Positions 17,345 to 23,808 of a stretch of DNA of 33,021 nucleotides are shown one piece after another; the first letter of the stretch is position 1, and each line of letters begins with the position of its first letter. Both the position numbers and the translations under genes were made by a program. The notes beneath the pieces were generated by a model that saw nothing but the letters and a program-made list of their open reading frames with translations, was not told where the DNA came from and ran no database searches. Location of the stretch: assembly GCA_016931035.1 (NCBI GenBank), contig JAFGFN010000147.1, positions 1 to 33,021 on the forward strand, given 5' to 3'. The DNA is from Candidatus Sumerlaeota bacterium. Lineage in GTDB: Bacteria; Sumerlaeota; Sumerlaeia; UBA8349.

Positions 17345-19579
17345 ATGACCCGTCGCCGGACGCACAAACCTCCTCGCTCCGAACCGGCCCCGCCCGTCGC
17401 CGGATGCGCGGACACGCGTGCGGAATGGGCGATTCGCGCCGTGTTTCTCGCTCTGGCCGTCGCTCTGGTCTTCGTCTCGCGTCTCACGATCGTCAACGAC
17501 CACGACGTGTTTCTGCATCTCCGCACGGGGCAATGGATTCTCGAGAACCGCACGATCCCGAGGACCGATCCCTTCTCGTTTTCCGCTCAGGGGCGTTCGT
17601 GGGACGATCACGAATGGCTCTTCCAGGTCTTCACGTATCTCGCCTCTCGGGCGGGCGGTCTCGCCGCGGTGGGCATCGCCCGCGCCGCGATCCTGACCCT
17701 CGCGTTGTTCCTTCTCTATCGACTCTGTCTTCTCCGGCGCGCGCCGCCTCTCCTCGCCGCCGCGCTGACGCTCTACGCCGCCGTGGGCATCTGGGTTTTC
17801 AACGAGCCGCGCCCCTATATCGTCACCCCCCTCGGCTTGGCGCTCTTCGGCCTCGCGCTCGAACGTCTGCGGTCGGGCGCGCGGCGATGGCTGTGGGTCC
17901 CTCCTGCCTTCATGCTTCTCTGGGTGAACATGCACGCGGGTTTCACGGCCGGGTGCATTCTTCTCGCTATCGCGTTCGCCGGACAGATCGCGGACAATCT
18001 CCGCAACCGGTTTTTTCCCGTTCCGTCGGAGGAGAACGATCGCCGCGATGGCTCGCCCGCGCTCGTGTGGGATTGCCGCGCTCGCGACGCGTTTCTCTGC
18101 GGCGTCCTCACGTTCGCGGCGGTCCTGTGCAACCCCTACGGATGGCGCATCCTTCTCTTTCCCTTCAAGCTCGTCCAGCACGACATCTTCATGAACCTCA
18201 TTCTCGAATGGAACCCCTCGGTCTTGGGGAGCGACAGCGCCTTGTTCTACGTCCTGGCCCTCGTCCTCGGGATGCGGGCGATGACGATCGGACGACGGGC
18301 GCGCGTGGCCGACATGTTGTCGCTGGTCGTCTTCACGCTGATGGCGCTGTCGAGCCGACGGCACATGAGTCTCTTCTTCTTTGTCCTGACCCCGGTTGCG
18401 GCCGAGTGGTTCAGCGCTTGGGCGCGGCTCGACCGCTTCCTGTCCCGGGGTGGACTCGTCAGGCGGTGTGTAGAGTGGGCGTTCCTCGTCGGCCTGGCGG
18501 CATGGGCGGTGTTGCCGGCGATGTTCTCCTCGTCGGTCTTTCGCGTGGGCCTGGGCTACAACACGCTGGTCTTTCCGCGCCGCGCGGCGGACCTCGTCTT
18601 GGAGTACGGTCTCCAGCCGCGCATTTTCAACGGCTACAACTTCGGTGGGTACCTGATCTACCGCCTCTATCCCCAATACCGGATCTTCATCGACGGCCGG
18701 GCCGACGTCTACGGCGCCGATATCACCCGGACGTACGCCGACATCTACCGTGCCGCACCGGGTTGGCAGAACGCGCTCGACGTGCTCGGGATCAATGTCG
18801 TCCTCGCCGACATGCCGTTGAGCGAAGGGCATTGCGCGATCGACGCGCTCGTGGAAGCCCCGGAGTGGGTCCTCGTGTACTGGGACGACAAGTGCGCCCT
18901 TTTCGTTCGCGACATCCCGGCGCACCGGAAGATCGTTGCCGAGCGCGCCTTCCGCCGCATCCATCCGCTCAAGACCGACGCCGCTCTGGCGAACCGCTGG
19001 AGCACGCCTCAGGAGCGGGCCGAAGGACTCCGCGAGCTCGAACGTCGCGCCGCCGAACCCGAGGCGTCGCTCATGGTCGAGACCAATCTGAGCTTTCTCT
19101 ATGGTCGCAGGGGCGAGCCGCAGAACGCCCTCGTCGAGGTCGAGAAGTTCTTGAAAACCGTTCCCGACTCCCAAACGATGATCTATCGCCGGGGACAGCT
19201 TCGCGAACAGACGGGCGCGGACGCCGCGGCGCGGGCCGACTATCTCCGCGCCTTGCGCATCAATCCGAACTTGAGCGCCGCGCTGGTGCGTCTGGGCGCG
19301 CTTGCGGAGAAGAGGAAGGACTGGAAGGAAGCGGCGAGATTCTACGGCCGGGCCTATCGCGCGCGGCCGATGAACCCGGTCGGGGCGCTTCGCTACGCCA
19401 ACACGCTGTTGCGATTCGAGTCGTGGATGGAGGCGGCGGGCGTGCTGCGCGACTATCTGGATCTCGAGCCTAAAGACGCCGACGCGTGGGAGATGCTCGC
19501 GTACTGCTACGACCGCACGTCCCAACCCTTCCGCGCTTCCGAGGCGCGAACCCGGGCACATGCCGCAAGCGCCGAGTGA
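17345..19579 (+). CDS. Polytopic membrane protein with C-terminal TPR repeats, GT-C-like
   Basis: 744 residues. Hydrophobic helices occupy roughly residues 28-415. The first loop HDVFLHLRTGQWILENRTIP followed by SWDDHEWLFQV recalls the acidic first loop of GT-C glycosyltransferases and defines a recurrent uncharacterised bacterial family. A soluble domain follows the helices, with the family-like block FNGYNFGGYLIYRLYPQYRIFIDGRADVYG (about residues 420-460). TPR repeats fill about 555-740 (AARADYLRALRINPNLSAALVRLGALAEKRKDWKEAARFYGRAYRARP). It is the last gene of the plus-strand run and its stop directly abuts the convergent gene. A glycosyltransferase role is inferred, not shown. Confidence 0.8.
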   Translation: MTRRRTHKPPRSEPAPPVAGCADTRAEWAIRAVFLALAVALVFVSRLTIVNDHDVFLHLRTGQWILENRTIPRTDPFSFSAQGRSWDDHEWLFQVFTYLASRAGGLAAVGIARAAILTLALFLLYRLCLLRRAPPLLAAALTLYAAVGIWVFNEPRPYIVTPLGLALFGLALERLRSGARRWLWVPPAFMLLWVNMHAGFTAGCILLAIAFAGQIADNLRNRFFPVPSEENDRRDGSPALVWDCRARDAFLCGVLTFAAVLCNPYGWRILLFPFKLVQHDIFMNLILEWNPSVLGSDSALFYVLALVLGMRAMTIGRRARVADMLSLVVFTLMALSSRRHMSLFFFVLTPVAAEWFSAWARLDRFLSRGGLVRRCVEWAFLVGLAAWAVLPAMFSSSVFRVGLGYNTLVFPRRAADLVLEYGLQPRIFNGYNFGGYLIYRLYPQYRIFIDGRADVYGADITRTYADIYRAAPGWQNALDVLGINVVLADMPLSEGHCAIDALVEAPEWVLVYWDDKCALFVRDIPAHRKIVAERAFRRIHPLKTDAALANRWSTPQERAEGLRELERRAAEPEASLMVETNLSFLYGRRGEPQNALVEVEKFLKTVPDSQTMIYRRGQLREQTGADAAARADYLRALRINPNLSAALVRLGALAEKRKDWKEAARFYGRAYRARPMNPVGALRYANTLLRFESWMEAAGVLRDYLDLEPKDADAWEMLAYCYDRTSQPFRASEARTRAHAASAE

Positions 19580-20023
19580 CTACGAGGGAGAAAGCGGAGC
19601 ATTCGGAGGGCCGTCCTCTTCAGGGGCAGTCGTCTGGACGTTCCTTCCCAACCACTGTAGCGCCTCTTCGCGGGAATGGAACACCCCGACCTCCTTCATG
19701 CCGCTCGGGGCGGTCTCTCGGTACGCTTGGTACATCCGACTTAGGCCGTAGTGGAGGGGCTTGCCCACCACGATCGCGAGTCTCGTTCGCCGACCGGGAA
19801 CGTCGGTGCTCGCCGCGAGAACGGCGAGATCCCGCATTTCTTCCGGAGATTTCAATTCCGTTCCCGACACGGTGGACATGTCCAGGAGTTCGTCATATCC
19901 GACGACGTCGGGACGCGACCATGCCTCGCGTTGGTATTCGAAGGCGTCTTCGCGGGTCATGACGCCGCGGGCGGACGCGATCACCAAGCGCCGATCGTGG
20001 TCGATCCTGTAATCGATAGGCAT
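19580..20023 (-). CDS. SpoIIAA/STAS-like protein
   Basis: 147 residues, cytoplasmic. The opening MPIDYRIDHDRRLVIASARGVMTREDAFEYQ, then DELLDMSTVSG and the later RTRLAIVVGKPLHYGLSRMYQ, fit a widespread family of small SpoIIAA/STAS-like proteins of unknown role, which lack the clear phosphorylatable serine context of anti-sigma antagonists. The C-terminal 20 residues are Pro/Ser-rich and disordered. Its stop codon starts on the base after the stop of the convergent TPR gene, leaving no room for a terminator between them. Confidence 0.7.
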   Translation of the reverse strand: MPIDYRIDHDRRLVIASARGVMTREDAFEYQREAWSRPDVVGYDELLDMSTVSGTELKSPEEMRDLAVLAASTDVPGRRTRLAIVVGKPLHYGLSRMYQAYRETAPSGMKEVGVFHSREEALQWLGRNVQTTAPEEDGPPNAPLSPS

Positions 20024-20323
20024 GTGCCGACGACCTCACGTCCAAGCCGCTTCGCAAAACCGGCAGGAATCGCCCGCTGATCAGGTGCGGAGTACGCCGA
20101 GGCGATCCGGTTCCTCCTGCCAATCGACCCGTATCCTTCAAGCGTTGTCTACGAATTGAATTCTCGCTCTTGCGGGTCCGGCGAGGCAACCCTTTTCTCC
20201 GCGAAGCGGGCGAAATCGCGATCTGGATTCGAAGAGGTTGGAGATATCTCGCGTGCCGCGCGCCGCGGAGTGAGGGACGTCGACGCTCCGCCCCCTAAAT
20301 CCCGGGGCGCGGAGGTCCAGCCG
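20024..20323. other. Non-coding gap with one GC hairpin
   Basis: No convincing gene is seen in these 300 bases. On the minus strand, downstream of the acylphosphatase stop, CTCCGC and CCCC (20286-20295) pair with GGGG and GCGGAG (20304-20314, one bulged base). This may end the upstream transcript, but it lacks a U-tract. I see no strong promoter for the STAS-like gene. Confidence 0.35.
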
Positions 20324-20596
20324 TCAGAATCGGATTCGGAACTCGCTGTCGCCCTCCACCTCGTGAAGATCGGTCGACTCGATAGACCGGACGCGCCCGA
20401 AAGCGGGGCCTTCCCCGATCACGCGGACGAACGCGTCGAGCGTCGGCTCGGGCGCCTGGGCCTCGATCTCGACCGCGCCGTCGGAGCGATTGCGCACCCA
20501 CCCGGCGACACCGAGCCGTTCGGCCTCTTCCAGTGTGAAGAACCGGAACCCGACTCCCTGGACTCTTCCCGAGACGACCAGGCGTTTCCGAGGCAT
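20324..20596 (-). CDS. acyP: Acylphosphatase
   Basis: 90 residues, the usual size for this enzyme, which hydrolyses acyl phosphates such as acetyl phosphate or 1,3-bisphosphoglycerate in the cytosol. The phosphate-binding loop SGRVQGVGFRFF contains the catalytic Arg18, and GWVRN contains the catalytic Asn36; the later NRSDGAVEIEAQA strand is also typical. The start is ATG 20596, because the open frame upstream has no family similarity. It starts 4 nt after the stop of the gene upstream on the same strand. Confidence 0.93.
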   Translation of the reverse strand: MPRKRLVVSGRVQGVGFRFFTLEEAERLGVAGWVRNRSDGAVEIEAQAPEPTLDAFVRVIGEGPAFGRVRSIESTDLHEVEGDSEFRIRF

Positions 20597-20600
20597 GGCG

Positions 20601-20900
20601 TCAGCCCTCCGACTCGGATTCCCTCTGTTCAGGTCTGCTTGCGCGCAAGAAGAATTCGAGCGAGTTGCAGATCTCGAATCGTTCCTCTTCGAGCGCGATC
20701 GACCGAACGGCGAATGCCGCGAAGAGATCCCTGAGCTCCTCTTCGTCCACCATATGATGAACCGATTCTTCCGGGCCATAGGATCGAAACGTGTTGTCCT
20801 CGATCATGTCGCGATCGGGATCGTCCTTGGGAATCCAACGCGTTCTCGGCACGAACGACGCCAGCACCTCGCCGTCAAGCATCCAGACTGTATAGGTCAT
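20601..20900 (-). CDS. Small protein resembling a SAM-methyltransferase C-terminus
   Basis: 99 residues. The sequence FRSYGPEESVHHMVDEEELRDLFAAF, then EICNSLEFFLRASRP, looks like the last strand-helix-strand of class I methyltransferases (HHLFDEEEL..LF...FFVRARKP). The SAM-binding glycine motif is missing, and no such motif is seen upstream on this strand, where a small membrane protein gene sits. It is either the remnant of a methyltransferase or a small protein of its own. A G-rich stretch GGGGTGGG directly precedes the ATG. The similarity is weak and from memory. Confidence 0.5.
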   Translation of the reverse strand: MTYTVWMLDGEVLASFVPRTRWIPKDDPDRDMIEDNTFRSYGPEESVHHMVDEEELRDLFAAFAVRSIALEEERFEICNSLEFFLRASRPEQRESESEG

Positions 20901-20922
20901 CCCACCCCGACATAAGTGCGCG

Positions 20923-21111
20923 TCACTTTCGTCGGCTCTCCCACCACAGCGCGCAGGCCAGGGCCCCGGTGAAGGCGCTCGCTACGGCGCTCAACCAGAC
21001 CGGAACGGTTCGGCCTCCCGCGATCACCTCGATTCGCAGGATGAAGCGGACCGATTGGAGGACCGAGACAAGCGCAAGGAAGGCGACTGCGATCCACGTG
21101 GCGGGTTTCAC
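20923..21111 (-). CDS. Small two-helix membrane protein
   Basis: 62 residues with two hydrophobic helices (residues about 4-24 and 38-57) and a positively charged end WWESRRK. The layout (WIAVAFLALVSVLQSVRFI, a short RIEVIAGGRTVPVW hairpin, and a second helix) matches a family of small uncharacterised bacterial inner-membrane proteins that I recognise by pattern only. It lies 22 nt upstream of the methyltransferase-like gene and 10 nt downstream of vapC, all on the minus strand. Confidence 0.65.
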   Translation of the reverse strand: MKPATWIAVAFLALVSVLQSVRFILRIEVIAGGRTVPVWLSAVASAFTGALACALWWESRRK

Positions 21112-21121
21112 GATCTCCCCC

Positions 21122-21484
21122 TTACGCGAGCGCGGCGACGCCGAGCCGGGCGGCCACGGTCTTCAGATCGGTATCGTCGGTCCAAAGAGAAACGCCGCCG
21201 ACGAGTGCGGACGCCAGGAGGTGTGCGTCGATCCAACCGATCCCGGACCCGGCCAGCGCATGCCGCTCGACGAGTTCCAGGGCTTCCTCATGCGACGCGG
21301 CTGTCACCGACGGCAGCGCCGCGAGAAGACGAAGAATCTCCTCGCGGTTCGCGAGGTTCTCACACGCCAGCTCGCCGATCACGAACGGATGCGTGGCCAC
21401 TTGCCCAGAGACAAGGAGATCGACGAGCGGCGGCAGCCGTCGCCGAAAATGATCGATCCAGACCGAGGTATCGACCAGGAACAT
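21122..21484 (-). CDS. vapC: VapC-type PIN-domain toxin
   Basis: 120 residues. The PIN acidic residues that bind Mg2+ are in place: Asp5 in MFLVDTSVWIDHF, Glu38 in VIGELACE, Asp86 in GWIDAHLLAS and Asp104/Asp106 in WTDDTDL. Family members are ribonucleases, often cutting tRNA or rRNA, and are held inactive by the cognate VapB. The gene starts 8 nt after the vapB stop, so it is co-translated with its antitoxin. The full set of catalytic residues suggests an active toxin. Confidence 0.92.
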   Translation of the reverse strand: MFLVDTSVWIDHFRRRLPPLVDLLVSGQVATHPFVIGELACENLANREEILRLLAALPSVTAASHEEALELVERHALAGSGIGWIDAHLLASALVGGVSLWTDDTDLKTVAARLGVAALA

Positions 21485-21492
21485 GTCGCCCT

Positions 21493-21681
21493 CTAGGGCC
21501 GGCGACGAACGACCGGGCCAAGACGCTTCTCCGTGCCGCCGAGAGCGGCGAGGCGCTTGGCGCTCTCCAACGCGACAAGCGCTTCGAGTCCCATGCGCAC
21601 AAGAGAAGTCTTTTCCTTCACTCCCGTCATTTCGGCGGCGCGACGAAGAATGCGATCGTCTATGTTGAGTGTGGTCCTCAT
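21493..21681 (-). CDS. vapB: VapB-type antitoxin
   Basis: 62 residues. The N-terminus MRTTLNIDDRILRRAAEMTG is the ribbon-helix-helix DNA-binding part typical of the VapB/DUF2191 antitoxins. VKEKTSLVRMGLEALVALESAKRLAALGG continues the family pattern, and the tail should wrap the toxin. The gene precedes vapC by 8 nt. Autoregulation is likely through the palindrome that covers its start codon (21679-21694). Confidence 0.9.
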   Translation of the reverse strand: MRTTLNIDDRILRRAAEMTGVKEKTSLVRMGLEALVALESAKRLAALGGTEKRLGPVVRRRP

Positions 21682-21694
21682 ACATCCATGTATG
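21679..21694 (-). promoter_or_regulatory. Palindromic operator over the vapB start codon
   Basis: CATACAT at 21679-21685 and ATGTATG at 21688-21694 form a perfect 7-bp inverted repeat with a two-base centre, overlapping the vapB ATG (21681-21679). Upstream lie GCAC/GTGC (21694-21697, 21703-21706) and AGCGC-AA-GCGCT (21712-21723). Palindromes of this type are the usual binding sites of RHH antitoxin complexes. No clear -10/-35 pair is visible, so the mRNA may be nearly leaderless. Confidence 0.55.
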
Positions 21695-21794
21695 CACTAA
21701 TCGTGCAGACTAGCGCAAGCGCTATTCTCGCCGCCGGCGGTCAAGAGGTCCAACCCGCAATTTCAGGAGAGTCAACCTCGCCTTCGAAGGGGAC

Positions 21795-21828
21795 CTCTCC
21801 CGAAGAAGAACGTCTCCCGAAGAAGGAC
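21795..21828. repeat. Two tandem copies of a 17-bp unit
   Basis: Copies 21795-21811 and 21812-21828 differ at only two of 17 positions (CTCTCCCGAAGAAGAAC and GTCTCCCGAAGAAGGAC). A partial third copy follows (GTCTCCG), running into element B. The block directly precedes the left unit of element B. Confidence 0.7.
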
Positions 21829-21832
21829 GTCT

Positions 21833-22014
21833 CCGCCGGCTTTATGCCGGTGGAACGGCGATTATGCTCCAGAGCCGTGGTGAGATCCCTTTGCCCCCGC
21901 CCCTTCTTGGCGGTTGACGGCCCTAGGCCGTCAACCGCCAAGAAGGGGCGGGGGGGATGAGGAAAATCGCGTGGCTGGGGCAAAACCATCGCTCCGCCGA
22001 CGTGAAGTCGGCGG
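21833..22014. repeat. Composite palindromic element B
   Basis: Three parts. A left 40-nt unit (21833-21872) has a hairpin with 8-bp stem and TTTAT loop plus tail AACGGCGATTATGCTCCAG. A perfect central palindrome has 29-bp arms 21894-21922 and 21926-21954 around CTA. A right unit in inverted orientation (21975-22014) has loop TTCAC and tail AGCGATGGTTTTGCCCCAG, read on the minus strand. The same plan occurs at 32699-32873. The element sits between the 3' end of the branching enzyme gene and the vapBC promoter region, so it may also serve as a transcript end. No protein is encoded. Confidence 0.85.
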
Positions 22015-22070
22015 TGGCGAAGAGGAACATCCAAGGCGTTCTTCCTGAAACAGCGGGTGGCGCCGAGCGA

Positions 22071-23678
22071 TCAGGAACAGTACACCCGGTAGTCGATGTT
22101 GGGGAAAATGTTGTTGCGCCCTTCCAAGCTCGACAGGTAGTCCGCGTTCGACGTGCCGTCCTCGAGCATCCGCCACAGATCGCGGAAGTTGAGCAAGTGG
22201 TCGCGCGTGCGCTCGACGGCGTACTGCACCATGGTCTGGGTCTTCATGATGAAGGCCCAGTCGCTGCTTTGGGCGAGAAGAACCTCGCGCGCCGCCTGGT
22301 TGAGCATCCGGATGCGAATCGGGTCGGTCTCGTGGCGGTTCTTGTTGGCGAGATCGGTCATCCGTTCGGTCGCCTTGTGGAGATGGCGATAGACCCAGTC
22401 GTTGCTGCCTTCGAGCCAGACCTCGCAGTACCCCTTGTGTCCCCAGGACGAGAGACTCGGCGTCGCCATCTGGTTGATCGGGTGGCGTTGCAGGTACTCC
22501 GACGGCGTGATCGTTTCGATGGTCGGGGAATCGTAGTGGATCTTTCGAAGGAGCGAGTAGAGCCAATCGGGACCTTCGTACCACCAATGGCCGAAGAGCT
22601 CGGCGTCGTAGGGCGAGACGATCAGCGGCGGCCGGTCCATCCCGGGCGCGAGCCACTCGATCTGGCGCTCGCGGTTGAACATGAAGTTCCCCGCGTGGGT
22701 GTGGACGCGCTCCATGGCCCATCCGGGATTGTACGGTTGTTTGTGAGCTAGATCGCACGGACGCCCCGTGATGCGATAGTACTTGATGCCGGTGCTGATC
22801 CGCAGTCCGCTGTCGTGGATGTAGGGCCGGACGTAGTCGAAATCGAGGTCGTAGCCGATGTCGCGATAGAACTCGCGATAGTCGAAATCGCCGGGATAGC
22901 CCTCTTCGGCGCTCCAAACCGACTTGGACGATTCGAGGTCGCGCGCAAACGCCGCGACGCCCGTCGGACAGTAGATGGGAGCGTGGACCCCATAATACGG
23001 CCTCGGGTCGGAGAACATGATGCCGTGATAATCGACGAAGAAATACCAGATCCCCTGTTCCTCGAGGAACCGGTCGAGACCCGGATAGTAGCCGCACTCG
23101 GCGTTCCAGATGCCGCGCGGATCGCGTCCGAAGTGCTCGCGATAGACCTGGCACCCGACGGCGACCTGGGCGCGGACGGCCTGCGGGTGGTCCTGCATCA
23201 ACGGGAGGAAGCCGTGCGTCGCGCTGCACGTCGCGATCTCGAGGACGCCGTAGTCCTGGAAGTTGCGAAACGCCCGGATCAGATCGCAGCCGTAGTGGTC
23301 CTGGAAGATGGCGCGGGCCCGATAGAACTTGTCGCGGTACATGCACGCCGCGTCGTGGACCTCGGATTGCCGGCGGCGCGTGCGGTCCACCTCCTTCTCG
23401 GCCAGCTCGATCAGCTTGTCGATGTGGCCGAGGTACCGCTCCTGGAGGAGCGGGTCGCGCAGCATCGCCGCGAGCGGAGGCGTGATCGTCATGGTCAGAC
23501 GGAAGTGGACGCCTTCGTCGACGAGGCGCTCCATCATCCAGACGAGCGGGATATAGGTTTCGGTAATCGCTTCGTAGAGCCAGTGTTCTTCGAGAAAGTC
23601 CTCGTGTTCGGGGTGCCGGACAAAAGGCAAGTGGGCGTGCAGAACGAGACAGAGGTAACCGTGGGGGTGGTCCGACAT
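22071..23678 (-). CDS. GH57 1,4-alpha-glucan branching enzyme
   Basis: 535 residues, cytosolic; forms alpha-1,6 branches in glycogen-like glucans. The opening GYLCLVLHAHLPFVRHPEHEDFLEEHWLYEAI is the first GH57 conserved region. The nucleophile is Glu194 in IWNAECGYYPG and the acid/base Asp358 is in SPYDAELFGHWWYEG. Other blocks include ATHGFLPLM and the C-terminal helical part LLAQSSDWAFIMKTQTMVQYA with its aromatic residues, as in the structurally known archaeal and Thermus enzymes of similar length (about 520-570). The start is ATG 23678 with GGGAG just upstream. Other glycogen genes are not in the window. It has its own promoter candidate after the macroglobulin terminator. Confidence 0.93.
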   Translation of the reverse strand: MSDHPHGYLCLVLHAHLPFVRHPEHEDFLEEHWLYEAITETYIPLVWMMERLVDEGVHFRLTMTITPPLAAMLRDPLLQERYLGHIDKLIELAEKEVDRTRRRQSEVHDAACMYRDKFYRARAIFQDHYGCDLIRAFRNFQDYGVLEIATCSATHGFLPLMQDHPQAVRAQVAVGCQVYREHFGRDPRGIWNAECGYYPGLDRFLEEQGIWYFFVDYHGIMFSDPRPYYGVHAPIYCPTGVAAFARDLESSKSVWSAEEGYPGDFDYREFYRDIGYDLDFDYVRPYIHDSGLRISTGIKYYRITGRPCDLAHKQPYNPGWAMERVHTHAGNFMFNRERQIEWLAPGMDRPPLIVSPYDAELFGHWWYEGPDWLYSLLRKIHYDSPTIETITPSEYLQRHPINQMATPSLSSWGHKGYCEVWLEGSNDWVYRHLHKATERMTDLANKNRHETDPIRIRMLNQAAREVLLAQSSDWAFIMKTQTMVQYAVERTRDHLLNFRDLWRMLEDGTSNADYLSSLEGRNNIFPNIDYRVYCS

Positions 23679-23699
23679 AGAACGCTCCCATCCGTTAAG

Positions 23700-23727
23700 T
23701 TAGACACTCTTCGAGTTTCGGAGTTCT
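23700..23727 (-). promoter_or_regulatory. ECF-sigma-like promoter candidate for the branching enzyme
   Basis: On the minus strand AGAACTC (23727-23721) is followed after 16 nt by TCTAA (23704-23700), resembling the GGAACTT/TCTGA pattern of RpoE-type sigma factors. Transcription would start near 23694, leaving a leader of about 16 nt that still contains the GGGAG ribosome site. The macroglobulin terminator ends just upstream, so a promoter is expected here. Confidence 0.4.
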
Positions 23728-23740
23728 GGCGCGGACATGC

Positions 23741-23781
23741 AAGACAAAAAGAAGAAGGGGGCGGGTCTTTCGACCCGCCCC
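23741..23781 (-). terminator. Intrinsic terminator of the alpha-2-macroglobulin gene
   Basis: On the minus strand, a 10-bp perfect GC stem (GGGGCGGGTC from 23781-23772, GACCCGCCCC to 23758) closed by a GAAA tetraloop is followed by TTCTTCTTTTT (to about 23746). It lies 28 nt after the macroglobulin stop codon. This is the clearest Rho-independent terminator in the window. Confidence 0.9.
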
Positions 23782-23808
23782 GGATGATAGGAGGTCGTCC
23801 CTTGGACC

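Noticed and set aside
16871-19561. Very long open frame on the minus strand opposite the GT4 and TPR genes
   Set aside because: Low-complexity Arg/Gly/Glu-rich translation with no domain; a shadow of high-GC coding sequence. The same holds for 12767-14578 minus, 14594-16729 minus and 24589-27060 plus.
20324-20779. Longer acylphosphatase starting at 20779
   Set aside because: The extra 61 residues overlap the methyltransferase-like gene in another frame and have no similarity; the family length is 90 residues.
21741-22034. Small proteins translated across the repeat elements, with recurrent HRSTGVKPVG-like peptides
   Set aside because: The peptide similarity follows from the hairpin unit (stem and TTCAC loop) being translated; the frames run through palindromes and have no other support.
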